The position numbers and the translations under genes were made by a program. A model generated the notes under the pieces. That model did not search any database, was not told the origin of the DNA, and saw nothing but the letters and a program-made list of their open reading frames with translations. Shown here in pieces: positions 1-8,485 of a stretch of DNA of 64,000 nucleotides. The DNA comes from Pseudohalocynthiibacter aestuariivivens (GTDB lineage Bacteria > Pseudomonadota > Alphaproteobacteria > Rhodobacterales > Rhodobacteraceae), in the NCBI RefSeq assembly GCF_018457175.1, contig NZ_JAGFNU010000004.1:1-64000 (forward strand). The letters are read 5' to 3'. Every line of letters begins with the position of its first letter. Within the stretch, counting starts at the first letter, position 1.

Positions 1-275
1 AGCCGTGCGCTTGCTTCAATAGAAGCATTGCAAATCTCGGTGTCAAAGTATTCCTACTGGTTTCGCAGCAGTAATAGGCTTTCGATAAAATCGTGATCAA
101 ATTGGGTTCAAAGCGTTAGTTTGCTGCGCAGGTTACGAAGGTCTGTTTTGGAGCGGGACCACCGCTGCTTACCTCCGAATGCCCGCATTCAACACCCGTC
201 ACCGCAACAAAAGAAAGGCGCTAGGCGGCGGTTTTAAAAACCGCTGCCCACACTCAGGACGCCACCTACCATCGA

Positions 276-509
276 TCAATCCGGAATGGCCTTTCTGATG
301 GCATCCAGGCTTTCCTGACCAAGCTGAATGTGGTGTTGAATGCGCGCGCGCTCGGACTCATCTTCCTCGACTTCGAGTATATCGCTCAAATCGGCAATGC
401 CGTCTTCCAGCACTTTCTTGGTACGCACCAGATCATCCCATTCAACCTTTTCCTCTTTTGTCATCGGCCCCATGATACGGGCTGTCCCGGATCTGTAATC
501 GATGATCAA
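276..509 (-). CDS. Small hypothetical protein of a mobile-element module
   Basis: A 77-residue acidic, probably all-helical protein with no signal peptide or membrane segment. It is rich in Asp, Glu, Arg and Ile and I do not recognise a domain. Its start overlaps the stop of the upstream DUF5681 gene by 4 nt (ATGA), so the two are probably translationally coupled. The three genes at 276-2280 form one leftward unit of the kind seen in prophages and integrated elements, so a phage-related accessory role is likely but unproven. Confidence 0.6.
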   Translation of the reverse strand: MIIDYRSGTARIMGPMTKEEKVEWDDLVRTKKVLEDGIADLSDILEVEEDESERARIQHHIQLGQESLDAIRKAIPD

Positions 510-985
510 ATGTCGGGGTGCGGCAAGGGTTCAGAAAGGCCAGCAACTCCCAGTGCCTCGCGCCGACGCAGCTCTTTTTCCCATTCGATCTTGTACTCGG
601 TAGCACCTTCAATCCATCGGTCATGCAATATCCTGCTGGCACTTTCGGTCGAGGCCAGAAGTTCGGCGAAGAGACGCTGCGAACGGTGATCGCCCTTGGC
701 GGCCTTTACCGACATCGCTCGGATCACGGTCTGCGCCATCGGCACGGCGATATTCCGATCCCCGTCGCGCACCGTAATCTCGCGATAGGCCTCGTCGAGA
801 ATGATGTCCTTGAGGCGCTCTTCATTGAGCCTGGGCCGTTTGTTCTTTGCGCCTTTTGGGCGCCCACGTGGATTACCCGACTGACCGGGCTTGAACCGGC
901 CGTGCGCTGGGGGCTTGCCATAACCAACGTCGTAGCCGGTCGTTGCCGTGAGGCCCGCACCAATCTTGCCTTCACGATCACTCAT
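506..985 (-). CDS. DUF5681 domain-containing protein
   Basis: The N-terminal third carries the DUF5681 hallmark (GYGKPP, then RFKPGQSGNPRGRPKGAKNK at about residues 21-48), a basic Gly/Pro/Arg stretch. The rest (about residues 50-159) is helical and charged. Function is not established; proteins of this family are commonly encoded near phage terminase and portal genes or in integrated elements, and the basic motif suggests nucleic-acid contact. The gene overlaps both neighbours by 4 nt (ATGA), so the three genes at 276-2280 are one operon. It is about the usual length for the family and appears intact. Confidence 0.8.
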   Translation of the reverse strand: MSDREGKIGAGLTATTGYDVGYGKPPAHGRFKPGQSGNPRGRPKGAKNKRPRLNEERLKDIILDEAYREITVRDGDRNIAVPMAQTVIRAMSVKAAKGDHRSQRLFAELLASTESASRILHDRWIEGATEYKIEWEKELRRREALGVAGLSEPLPHPDI

Positions 986-2280
986 TCCGCGGCCTCCCGA
1001 ACCTGCATCTCTTGCGGCCAGCCGCAGACCGTCTGCTCGGCCTCATCTTTCGCGTAGGCTTCCAAATGCGCCAGAATGCGGCCGCAATAGATCGGGTCGA
1101 GCTCGCAGAGATACCCGCGCTGGCCGGTTTTTTCCGCCGCGATCAGCGTTGATCCCGAACCGCCGAAGATATCGAGCACGATGTCGCCCCGACCCGATAC
1201 ATCCCGGATCGCTTCCGCAATCATCTGAACCGGCTTCACTGTCGGGTGCAGGGCCAGTTCTTCCATGCGCCCAGCGTGCCGGCTGTCCACCCCGCGATAC
1301 TCCCAGACATTGGTGCGGTAGCGCCCTTGCTGGCCAAGCTCAAAATTGTTGATATGCGGCGCCCTGCCCTGCTTGAACACGAAGATTAGCTCGTGGCGGG
1401 AGCGATAGAACGTGCCCATACCGCCATTGTCCTTGGCCCAGACGATCAGGTTCTTCATCTCGTCATAGGCCCCCTGCCCCGCAGTCAGCATCTCGCACAT
1501 GTGACGCCAGTCCATGCAGAGGAAGTGGATCGAACCATCGACGCTGTGCTTGGCGAGATTGCGGAATGCTGTTTCCAGGAAGGCGGTGAACTCCTGCTGG
1601 CTCATCTCACCTGATGCCATGGCAAATTCGCGGTGCTGGATCTTGCCGGAGTTGCCGACATGGCCATCAATTGGCACATTGTAGGGTGGATCGCTGAACA
1701 CCATCCGGGCATCTTCACCATTCATCAGCGAAAAGATCACATCCGCTTCAAGCGCATCACCACAGGCCAGGCGATGCCGGCCCAGCTGCCAGATGTCACC
1801 CAGTTGCACTCGTGCCAGCGCCAGTTTCGGAACAACATCATCGTCAGGAACGCCCGGTTCCTCCGGCGCCACGGTTTCCAGCAATCCATCGATCTCAGGG
1901 ATGGAAAAACCGGTCACCGATACATCAAACTCGAGATCAGCCGACATGAGCGCCCCAAGCTCCACAGCCAGCAGATCCTCATCCCAGCCAGCATTGAGGG
2001 CCAATTTGTTGTCCGCCAGCACATAGGCCCGTTTCTCCTCTTCACTCATGTAGTCAAGCCGAAGGCACGGCACTTTGGTTATGCCAAGAAGCTTCGCCCC
2101 TTCAATACGACCATGACCCGCAAGGATTGTTCGCCGTTCATCAATCAGTGCCGGGTTGGTGAATCCGAAGGTCTCGATGCTGTCCGCAATCTGGCGAACT
2201 TGTTTCTTCGAATGGGTCCGGGCATTCCGCGCCCAGGGGTTGAGATCGCGGATCGCGATATGCTCGATAAGGCAAGTCAT
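982..2280 (-). CDS. ParB-domain DNA methyltransferase (N6-adenine/N4-cytosine type)
   Basis: 432 residues with two domains. Residues about 1-110 are a ParB/sulfiredoxin-like domain (INP-type DLNPWARNARTHS, then GHGRIEGAK). Residues about 165-420 are an N6/N4 methylase: catalytic motif DPPYN precedes the AdoMet-binding motif (DIFGGSGST near the C-terminus), which is the beta-class order, and HPTVKPVQM is the usual motif before the binding motif. It should methylate DNA using AdoMet. No endonuclease gene is adjacent, so it is an orphan enzyme of the kind carried by phages and integrated elements. Both catalytic motifs are complete and the gene looks intact. The specificity cannot be read from sequence. 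Confidence 0.88.
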   Translation of the reverse strand: MTCLIEHIAIRDLNPWARNARTHSKKQVRQIADSIETFGFTNPALIDERRTILAGHGRIEGAKLLGITKVPCLRLDYMSEEEKRAYVLADNKLALNAGWDEDLLAVELGALMSADLEFDVSVTGFSIPEIDGLLETVAPEEPGVPDDDVVPKLALARVQLGDIWQLGRHRLACGDALEADVIFSLMNGEDARMVFSDPPYNVPIDGHVGNSGKIQHREFAMASGEMSQQEFTAFLETAFRNLAKHSVDGSIHFLCMDWRHMCEMLTAGQGAYDEMKNLIVWAKDNGGMGTFYRSRHELIFVFKQGRAPHINNFELGQQGRYRTNVWEYRGVDSRHAGRMEELALHPTVKPVQMIAEAIRDVSGRGDIVLDIFGGSGSTLIAAEKTGQRGYLCELDPIYCGRILAHLEAYAKDEAEQTVCGWPQEMQVREAAE

Positions 2281-2555
2281 TTGCTTGCTCCTTTTTTTGG
2301 CGGGTCTAAAAAAACCTCGCGTTCTTCGTCGCCAAACTGGCTTTCTATGTCGATTGAAAGTTGCCGTGGTCCTATCGGAGCACGGGCTTACCGGGTCCCG
2401 GCTTAAGAGTGACGCGGCTTCGTCGGCGACGACTTGTCCTGGCGAATTATCCGCGCCCGGAACCTGCTTGCCAGGGGCTGTCCTTACCGGAGGGCGCCTT
2501 TGGGCAGGTTGTCCGTGCGGACCGATACTGCTTCACTAGTAGAATCGCCCAACGA

Positions 2556-2570
2556 GAACATAGAAGGAAC
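2556..2570. promoter_or_regulatory. Candidate LexA (SOS) box
   Basis: The sequence GAAC-ATAGAAG-GAAC fits the alphaproteobacterial LexA consensus GAAC-N7-GAAC exactly. A further GTTC follows at 2577-2580. The nearest genes are the methyltransferase, whose start lies 276 bp to the left, and nothing on the right for about 800 bp. It may control the mobile module or be left over from a lost SOS gene. Only the direct repeat is seen; binding is inferred. Confidence 0.45.
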
Positions 2571-2689
2571 ATTCTAGTTCACAAGATGGAACGAGAAGTC
2601 GCGTTCGCTGGCCAATACGTAGCCCGTCCGGCAACGAGCCCAGCCTCGCCGATCTGGCAGCCGGCAAGTTCCCAGAAACGTCAAGGACC

Positions 2690-2860
2690 TTCCCTGAACT
2701 CGTCGGGAATTTCCGTGATCAAAAGGCGAAAATTCCCTGATAACTCGAAAACAGGGAATTGGGCACTAACGCTTTGTAAACACGCCCAATATCAGGAGCC
2801 AATTCTTCAGATCGTGCCGATATCACGTCGTAATCGGAAAATTTCCCTGTAAATTCCCTG
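2690..2860. repeat. Cluster of TTCCCTG words with an inverted repeat
   Basis: TTCCCTG occurs at 2690-2696, 2733-2739, 2843-2849 and 2854-2860, and its complement CAGGGAA at 2752-2758. The copies at 2731-2739 and 2752-2760 form a perfect 9-bp inverted repeat (AATTCCCTG / CAGGGAATT) with a 12-nt loop. Five copies of a 7-mer in 171 bp is far above chance. I have an uncertain recollection of similar GGGAATT-rich intergenic DNA near mobile elements in Rhodobacteraceae. No function is known to me. Confidence 0.6.
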
Positions 2861-3365
2861 TAATCAGAGAATTCCACCTGAGACGGGTTCGACGCAGACT
2901 GCGACCACCAACATTTTCCACAAAACCAATGACTTAGAGGTCGTGATGTTCTGGTGCGCCATTAAGGTGAGGCACAGATCATGCATAACGCTGCGTATCT
3001 AAGCCAATCAAGACACGGCATATTTTACGTCCGTTGACCTATTCCAAAGCACCTGCATCCCGACAGAAAGCCATAAGACGTCCGCATCTCCCTTCGAACC
3101 CGCATACCGCAGGTGGCGAGGGAGCTACACGGCGTCCCGGATGCTCTCCCCCAAAGTCACCAACACCCTCATGCTAGAAGAACTGCACAAAGGCTTCCGT
3201 AGTTTCCTGAAATCCGCATTGGACTTCAACGCATCCTTTGATGGCTACGCGCTCGGAAACGTTTCGTGTTCCAGACTAGGTGGATCAATTTGGAGCTGAA
3301 CAAATTTGGCGCGCATTTTTTGATGCTGCAATAGCGGCACAGCACCATATTAATAATCTCGTTCA

Positions 3366-3797
3366 CTATTGAATACCGTTCCCGCGCTGAAGTGCGCGAA
3401 TGTATTCGATTATGTTCTTGATCTCCCCCTGTGTCAGCCCCTCAACGGGGGCCATGTTGCCGAACGGCCAATGGTGCCCGGATGCACCGTTTTCAATAGC
3501 ACTTTGGATTGCAAAATCGCCATGATGGCTCGGTTCATAAATCTTATGAATCAGCGGAGGTCCATCCCCTTCTTTGCCTGCGGCGTTGGTGCCATGACAA
3601 GATGCGCATTTCGCGTTGTACGCTGTTTCACCCAGAATTTCGTTACCGGTTAGCACCGGAAGTTTAACTTCAACCATTGGCGCACCGCTCGCTGCAGCCG
3701 TCATTGGCATGGTGTCGTGATTGGGCATTCGTAAATTGTTGTACGCAATTACTGCAACAGCAATCAGTGCGACCGCCAAAGCTATTTTAAATTTCAT
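3366..3797 (-). CDS. Membrane-anchored cytochrome c of the copper operon
   Basis: 143 residues. Residues about 3-19 are an N-terminal hydrophobic segment that serves as signal or anchor, followed by a Met/His-containing linker. The single c-type haem site is CASCH at residues 64-68, and Met115 in the FGNMAP segment is the likely sixth ligand. The fold is a class I cytochrome c (C-terminal helix IKNIIEYIRALQ). I chose the start at 3797, 12 codons inside the longest frame, because AGAAGGA lies just upstream. It is the last gene of the copper operon and probably passes electrons in the periplasm, perhaps from the cupredoxin. The partner is not shown by sequence. Confidence 0.85.
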   Translation of the reverse strand: MKFKIALAVALIAVAVIAYNNLRMPNHDTMPMTAAASGAPMVEVKLPVLTGNEILGETAYNAKCASCHGTNAAGKEGDGPPLIHKIYEPSHHGDFAIQSAIENGASGHHWPFGNMAPVEGLTQGEIKNIIEYIRALQRGNGIQ

Positions 3798-3908
3798 TGA
3801 CTTGTTCCTTCTCTCGGTCGGGTGCCATTTCATGCCAGTTGGTCTTGACGCAATCGTTCGACCAAACTTTTTTGAACGAGGCCACCTAAGCGGCCTCGTT
3901 GGCTTTCA

Positions 3909-4193
3909 CTATCGAAATTCAGTGACTGTTAGCTTTCCCTCAATTCGATCTGCCAGAAATTCAATTTCCTGCCCTTCGCTCATAACGTCTAACATCTCTG
4001 GGTCGGCCAAGCGGAAAACCATCGTCATCGCTGGCATTCCCAGATCCACAAGTTCTTCATGGATGATTGTGACTTTACCCGCCTCTGGATCGATTTTCTT
4101 AACGACCCCACTGGTGAAAGTTTCTGCAGAAGCGGTCAAAATCGACGCTGCGAATATTGCCGCCGAGAGAGCGAGTGTTTTTACATTGATCAT
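3909..4193 (-). CDS. CusF-like periplasmic copper-binding protein
   Basis: 94 residues: a Sec signal peptide (residues 1 to about 23, ending ASA) and a small beta-barrel of the CusF/CopB family. The metal site is recognisable as His45 and DLGMPAMTM (Met56 and Met58). In Escherichia coli CusF a Trp caps Cu(I) at the position before Pro; here that residue is Met53, so the cation-pi ligand is replaced by a thioether. The family carries Cu(I) or Ag(I) in the periplasm and hands it to an efflux pump or enzyme. It lies between the cupredoxin and cytochrome c genes in one leftward operon. Confidence 0.85.
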   Translation of the reverse strand: MINVKTLALSAAIFAASILTASAETFTSGVVKKIDPEAGKVTIIHEELVDLGMPAMTMVFRLADPEMLDVMSEGQEIEFLADRIEGKLTVTEFR

Positions 4194-4234
4194 ATCGATT
4201 TCCTTTAATTCCTAAGCCTTGTTGGGGCTGCGTT

Positions 4235-4765
4235 TCACGAATCCGGGTTTTTAATCACAGCGAGCGGACCATGCATGCCGGATTCGTAGTGACCGGGTAT
4301 GAGGCACGCAAATTCAAAGCCGCCGTCGTTAACGAAAGACCAGATGATCTCGGCCTTTTCACCCGGAAGCAGGCGGACAGCGTTGGGGTCATCATGTTCC
4401 ATAAACGGAAATTCTTCCATCAACGCTTTGTGTTCAGCAACAGAAGCCATCGTGTCCATCACAAATTCATGCTCCTGCTCGCCGATGTTTTCGATGGCAA
4501 ACTTGATGGTTTCACCTTGGGTGATTTCAAGAACCGACGGTTCAAAAATCATGTCCCCGTCTTCGGTTTCCATCATCTTGATCTCGATCACGCGCGTGAC
4601 ATTCTCGGGGTCACTTGGCCGACCAATCTCCATCATTTCGGCGTGATGATCTGCATCACCATCCGTCATCATGTCGCCGTGACCATGGCCGTCGCTGTGG
4701 GACCCGCCTGCCAGAACTGCGCTGCCGCTCAGTACCATCGCACTTGCCAGTAAAATCTGTTTCAT
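4235..4765 (-). CDS. Cupredoxin (plastocyanin/azurin-like blue copper protein)
   Basis: 176 residues with a signal peptide (1-20), a His/Met/Asp-rich linker (about 22-48) that could itself bind copper, and a cupredoxin domain (about 55-173). Type 1 copper ligands are visible as His99 (GEQEHEF), Cys154, His159 and Met164 in FACLIPGHYESGM. The protein is periplasmic and could be an electron carrier or copper chaperone. It sits between the multicopper oxidase and CusF-like genes, which suggests it delivers copper or electrons within this module. The ligand set is complete. Confidence 0.88.
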   Translation of the reverse strand: MKQILLASAMVLSGSAVLAGGSHSDGHGHGDMMTDGDADHHAEMMEIGRPSDPENVTRVIEIKMMETEDGDMIFEPSVLEITQGETIKFAIENIGEQEHEFVMDTMASVAEHKALMEEFPFMEHDDPNAVRLLPGEKAEIIWSFVNDGGFEFACLIPGHYESGMHGPLAVIKNPDS

Positions 4766-4804
4766 CTGCTCTTCCTTTTGTAATCCGGACGTTGCCGGGG
4801 TGGG

Positions 4805-6157
4805 TTAACCTTTCGCGTTGCCCTCCGGGCGCGGCGAAAGTTGGGTTTTAGGGCTGTCATTCGAAGTGATTTCCGGCAATTCGCCTGTCCACTCATAGGC
4901 TTGAGTGCCAGGGGGGTTTTCGTACCAACCGGGATCCGAGTAATCGTCGGCTCCGATGCCTTCCCGGACTTTTACGACCGAGAACATGCCACCCATTTCG
5001 ATAGGTCCATGCGGCCCCCATCCTGTCATCATGGGTACGGTATTGTCTGGGAGCGGCATTTCCATCATGGCCATGTCAGCCATGCCGGCGGTACCCATCG
5101 GCATGTATTCAGGTTGCTGCTGGCGGATCATGCGCGTCAATTCAGACTTATTGGCACCGATGAAGGTGGGAACATCATGGCCCATCGCATTCATCGTGTG
5201 GTGCGATTTATGGCAATGTATGGCCCAGTCACCTTCGTGCATGGCATCAAATTCGTACGCCCGCATCCCGCCGACCGGAATATCAATTGTCACTTCGGGC
5301 CAACGGGCGCCAGGTGGCACCCAACCGCCATCGGTACAGGTGACTTCAAAATCATAGCCGTGCATGTGGATCGGGTGATTTGTCATTGTCAGGTTTCCGA
5401 CGCGCACGCGCACCCTGTCACCCTTGTTTACGACCAACGGGTCAATGTCCGGGAAAATCCGGCTGTTCCATGTCCAGAGATTGAAGTCGGTCATCGTCAT
5501 GATACGCGGAATATAGGTGCCGGGGGCGATGTCGAACGCATTCATAAGGAAAGCAAAATCCCGATCCACTGGCATGAAAGACGGATCACGCGGATGCACG
5601 ATGAACAGACCCATCATCCCCATCGCCATCTGCACCATTTCATCGGCATGTGGGTGGTACATGAATGTTCCACTTTTTGTGAGATCGAACTCATAGACAT
5701 AGGTCTTGCCGGGCGGGATTCCCGGATGGCTTAGTCCGCCAACACCGTCCATTCCGGACGGAAGGATAATCCCATGCCAATGCACGGTGGTGTGTTCCGG
5801 CAGCTTGTTAGTGACAAAGATGCGAACCCGGTCTCCTTCAACCGCCTCAATGGTTGGACCTGTAGACTGACCGTTGTAGCCCCAGAGGAACGCCGTTGTT
5901 CCCTCGGCCAGTTCACGTTCGACAGGCTCCGCGACAAGATGAAACTCTTTTACATTACCATTCATGCGATATGGCAGTGTCCAGCCGTTGAGCGTGACGA
6001 CAGGGGTGTAATCAGGGCCAGATGTTGGCCGTATTGGGGTTTGCGTTGCCGCGCTTTCCATAATCGCGGCCTCGGGCAAGCCCATATTCGAGGTTTGACC
6101 CCAGGCGCTGGTTGTGACGAGCGCTGCACCGGCGCCAAGTAACTGACGTCTGTTCAT
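4805..6157 (-). CDS. Multicopper oxidase, CopA/CumA-like
   Basis: 450 residues. The twin-arginine signal starts NRRQLLGAGAAL, so the enzyme should be exported folded. All copper motifs are present: HWHG (126-129), HPH (168-170), HPIHMHG (261-267) and HCHKSHHTM (314-322). Residues about 352-377 are a Met-rich loop typical of cuprous-oxidase types. The expected reaction is oxidation of Cu(I) to less toxic Cu(II) with reduction of O2 to water in the periplasm. The start at 6157 is chosen because AAAGGA lies upstream and the Tat signal begins there; the longer frame would run into the outer-membrane-factor gene. The gene looks intact. Confidence 0.9.
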   Translation of the reverse strand: MNRRQLLGAGAALVTTSAWGQTSNMGLPEAAIMESAATQTPIRPTSGPDYTPVVTLNGWTLPYRMNGNVKEFHLVAEPVERELAEGTTAFLWGYNGQSTGPTIEAVEGDRVRIFVTNKLPEHTTVHWHGIILPSGMDGVGGLSHPGIPPGKTYVYEFDLTKSGTFMYHPHADEMVQMAMGMMGLFIVHPRDPSFMPVDRDFAFLMNAFDIAPGTYIPRIMTMTDFNLWTWNSRIFPDIDPLVVNKGDRVRVRVGNLTMTNHPIHMHGYDFEVTCTDGGWVPPGARWPEVTIDIPVGGMRAYEFDAMHEGDWAIHCHKSHHTMNAMGHDVPTFIGANKSELTRMIRQQQPEYMPMGTAGMADMAMMEMPLPDNTVPMMTGWGPHGPIEMGGMFSVVKVREGIGADDYSDPGWYENPPGTQAYEWTGELPEITSNDSPKTQLSPRPEGNAKG

Positions 6158-6173
6158 GGTTCTAATCCTTTGC

Positions 6174-7646
6174 TCAATGTCCTGCACCGCTGCCACCGGC
6201 AACGTCACTTCCTGTTGCTGTTCCGCCTACTGAAGTAGAGCCGCCACCGCCGTAGACCGCAGCAGCAAGGTTTGCGTTAGCCGACCAGAATCCACGACGT
6301 GCAGATGCTTCTGTGATGTTGCTATTCAACCGCGCACGCGTGTCAGCCAGCAGTTCAAAAGTGTTGGTGATCATGCCGTTATAGCTAAGCAACGCTTCTT
6401 CCTCGATCGTGCGGCGAAGCGGTAAAACAGCGTCGCGATAGTGTTGCGCAATCTGATGCGTCGACGTGTAAGCCAGATAGGCGGAACGCGCCTCCGAGCG
6501 TACATTTACCGCATTCTGAGCTAACAGGTTCGCCGCGCGCATATAGATCATTTCGGCTCTGCGAAGGCGTGCTTTACCGCTATCGAAAATTGGTATGGCA
6601 AACTCCAGTTCGACCTGCGGCGTTGTTTCGGTTACCCGATCGCCAGCATCCAGTTCGCGTTCTGACTCGACCCCAACAATGATTTCCAGATCGGTAACGA
6701 ACCGTGTTGCCTCGGTAAGACCTTGTTCCTTTGCAACCGCCTCAAGTTCGAGCCGGGCAATTGACAGATCAATCCGGTTTTTCAGTGCTTCAGCTTCGAT
6801 ATTGGGCCGTCGAGAGACAGAGCGCGGGAGCGCTGGCAGGGCATTGGGAACATAGTAGTCGACCTCGGTTCCCCAGAGCCCCAGTTGCCTAGTCAAAGCC
6901 TCCTTGGCGAGCCTTGCAGCAAGCGTTGCTTGTGCACGTTGACCCGTCAGTTCCGCATAGAAGACATGTTCTCGTGCTTGCCCAGCTATGTTTAACGCAC
7001 CAGTTTCGCCCAAACGAGCCGCGAGTTCTGAGGATGCGTTTGCGGTTTCCTGTGCCTGCCGGATCAAACCGCCTGCTTCAAATGCCGCAACAGCGTTAAT
7101 CCATGCGTTACGCGCTTCGCCCGCGACACGCAGAGTTTCCAGAGCTGCGCGTTGTTGTGCCTGACGGAAGCGGATCTCATTTATGCCTGCTCTGCTGTCA
7201 CGCGTGAATAGTGAAAGCAGATTGTTGGCAATCGTTGCTTCAACAGATCGAAATCCACCAAGCCCATCTGCTCCGATGCCCAGAACGCCAATCGACACTG
7301 TAGGATTAGGTTGCAGTGTTTGTTGCCAGATATCGGCGGCGGAAAGACCAAGCTCTGCATAAGCAGCCTGAAGCCCCTTGTTGTTCAGGATGGCAACCTG
7401 AACAGCCGTGTCAGCACTTATGGTTTTTTGGTGAACGAGATTGTGAACACGCGCGGCGTTCGCTTTGGCCTCTGCTGCGTTTTGAATCCAGACTGCGTCT
7501 TGGCCGGTTAAGGCATTTATCCCTTCCGAAACTGAGGCAAAGCCTGCTCGCTGACTGGAATACTGGGCAGTCAGTTCAGGAGACGCGCAAGCGGATAGAA
7601 AGGCAAAGCTTGCAACACCTGTGAGTTTAACAATCGACATGCGCAT
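6174..7646 (-). CDS. TolC-family outer-membrane factor lipoprotein
   Basis: 490 residues with a lipoprotein signal (LSAC, Cys20) and two outer-membrane-efflux repeats rich in long Ala/Arg/Glu helices, as in CusC/NodT-type channels. The C-terminal tail after about residue 455 is a low-complexity Gly/Ser/Thr stretch. It would form a trimeric channel for export across the outer membrane. The copper module carries no inner-membrane pump, so it may work with a pump encoded elsewhere, possibly the RND pair at 13.1-17.4 kb. Its ATG overlaps the stop of the upstream lipoprotein gene by 1 nt (TGATG), with GGAGG 8 nt before it. Confidence 0.88.
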   Translation of the reverse strand: MRMSIVKLTGVASFAFLSACASPELTAQYSSQRAGFASVSEGINALTGQDAVWIQNAAEAKANAARVHNLVHQKTISADTAVQVAILNNKGLQAAYAELGLSAADIWQQTLQPNPTVSIGVLGIGADGLGGFRSVEATIANNLLSLFTRDSRAGINEIRFRQAQQRAALETLRVAGEARNAWINAVAAFEAGGLIRQAQETANASSELAARLGETGALNIAGQAREHVFYAELTGQRAQATLAARLAKEALTRQLGLWGTEVDYYVPNALPALPRSVSRRPNIEAEALKNRIDLSIARLELEAVAKEQGLTEATRFVTDLEIIVGVESERELDAGDRVTETTPQVELEFAIPIFDSGKARLRRAEMIYMRAANLLAQNAVNVRSEARSAYLAYTSTHQIAQHYRDAVLPLRRTIEEEALLSYNGMITNTFELLADTRARLNSNITEASARRGFWSANANLAAAVYGGGGSTSVGGTATGSDVAGGSGAGH

Positions 7647-7876
7647 CAGTTCGACCCTCCGTGAGCGGGGGATTGTTCGTCATTTGACTGACGCCAAGGT
7701 GCAGGTCCGGAAGGGGTGCGTGGCGTATACCCCGCCACGCCGCTTGGGGCAGTGACAGTACGAATTCCAATGCTCGGATCATCAGGCCCGGAAAAAGGGT
7801 TGCTGAGAGCGGTATCCGGCACGGCGCAAGCCGATAGGATGGTAAACGGCACTGCCGCTAGAATAAGAGATCGCAT
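7646..7876 (-). CDS. Small lipoprotein of the copper operon
   Basis: 76 residues with a clear lipobox (LSAC, Cys17) and a short Pro/Ser/Thr-rich mature region without predicted fold. It is not a family I recognise. Translational coupling to the TolC-type gene (TGATG) suggests it serves the outer-membrane factor or the copper module. Disorder and high Pro content fit a tethered linker rather than an enzyme. Confidence 0.65.
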   Translation of the reverse strand: MRSLILAAVPFTILSACAVPDTALSNPFSGPDDPSIGIRTVTAPSGVAGYTPRTPSGPAPWRQSNDEQSPAHGGSN

Positions 7877-7962
7877 AAAAATTCCTGATCATTTGCAAGT
7901 TTTCGATACCGACAAACCCGAAAGGCCGTGTCAGCAGGAAGTTTGCCGGAAAACCGGTTGGA

Positions 7963-8358
7963 TCAGGTGTTTGGAGGACGGTGGAGGCCGTAAACCGTTT
8001 CTAAGAGAACTGTTTCATCCGGCTCAATGAAAACGGAAGCTACGATGGGTCCTAGAAGGACGGGGCTGCAGAAGGCTCTGGTTTCAACAGCGGAGCAAAT
8101 ATGAGGCATACAGGTTGAAGGAGCTTCAAATGGAGCCCTCGCTTCTTCATCTCGAGTGTCGGTTGCTGATACTTCGTGAGAATGGGATTGGTCATTCACA
8201 ACGACAACCGAAGCAAGCGTTTGGCTGCCACCACAGTGTTCCGAATGATCAACACTCGCAGATATCGGGCCACTCAGCGAGATCATAAAGACCAACGCAT
8301 AGAGTAAAATCACTGCCCAAACTGGCTTGCGTTTGCGTTCCATCCTTTTCGATAACAT
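7963..8358 (-). CDS. Hypothetical Cys/His membrane-anchored protein, first gene of the copper operon
   Basis: 131 residues. A hydrophobic segment at about 13-34 acts as signal or anchor. The periplasmic part contains His/Cys groups that could bind metal (DHSEHCGG, QSHSHE, CMPHIC) and ends in a conserved-looking YGLHRPPN motif. The short length and RPP tail recall DUF2946-type proteins often found beside copper genes, but I cannot confirm the family. A second in-frame ATG at 8343 is possible. It is the promoter-proximal gene of the leftward copper operon. Confidence 0.6.
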   Translation of the reverse strand: MLSKRMERKRKPVWAVILLYALVFMISLSGPISASVDHSEHCGGSQTLASVVVVNDQSHSHEVSATDTRDEEARAPFEAPSTCMPHICSAVETRAFCSPVLLGPIVASVFIEPDETVLLETVYGLHRPPNT

Positions 8359-8394
8359 AGTTCAATCCCTTGGCAACCCTTTAAGTTCGCCTTA

Positions 8395-8408
8395 GGTGAA
8401 GGTTCACC
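8395..8408. promoter_or_regulatory. Short dyad upstream of the copper operon
   Basis: GGTGAA-GG-TTCACC is a perfect dyad with 6-bp arms, 37 bp upstream of the first copper gene. It could be a second operator or an accessory site. No protein is assigned. Confidence 0.3.
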
Positions 8409-8485
8409 AATCAAAAAAATGTGATCAGCTAAGGGAATTCCGTAAAACTACCTAATCATATGGTAACTATATTTAAAATTTCGAC

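Larger units (their letters stand above)
2281..3365. other. Gene-poor spacer between mobile module and copper operon
   Basis: No convincing gene lies here. Open frames on the + strand have unlikely composition (many Arg, Ser, Pro) and no ribosome-binding site. The stretch contains a LexA-type GAAC-N7-GAAC box (2556-2570) and a cluster of TTCCCTG words with a 9-bp inverted repeat (2690-2860). It probably marks one edge of an inserted or deleted segment. Confidence 0.6.

Noticed and set aside
228-244. GCGGTTTT-A-AAAACCGC palindrome downstream of the first small gene.
   Set aside because: The loop is too short for a terminator hairpin and no T-run follows; it may be chance.
2361-2852. A 163-codon open frame on the plus strand.
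   Set aside because: No ribosome-binding site, odd composition rich in Ser, Pro and Arg, and it crosses the LexA box and the TTCCCTG cluster.
3141-3299. A 52-codon plus-strand frame downstream of the repeat cluster.
   Set aside because: No ribosome-binding site, no recognised motif and no partner gene; it could be eroded coding DNA but cannot be supported.
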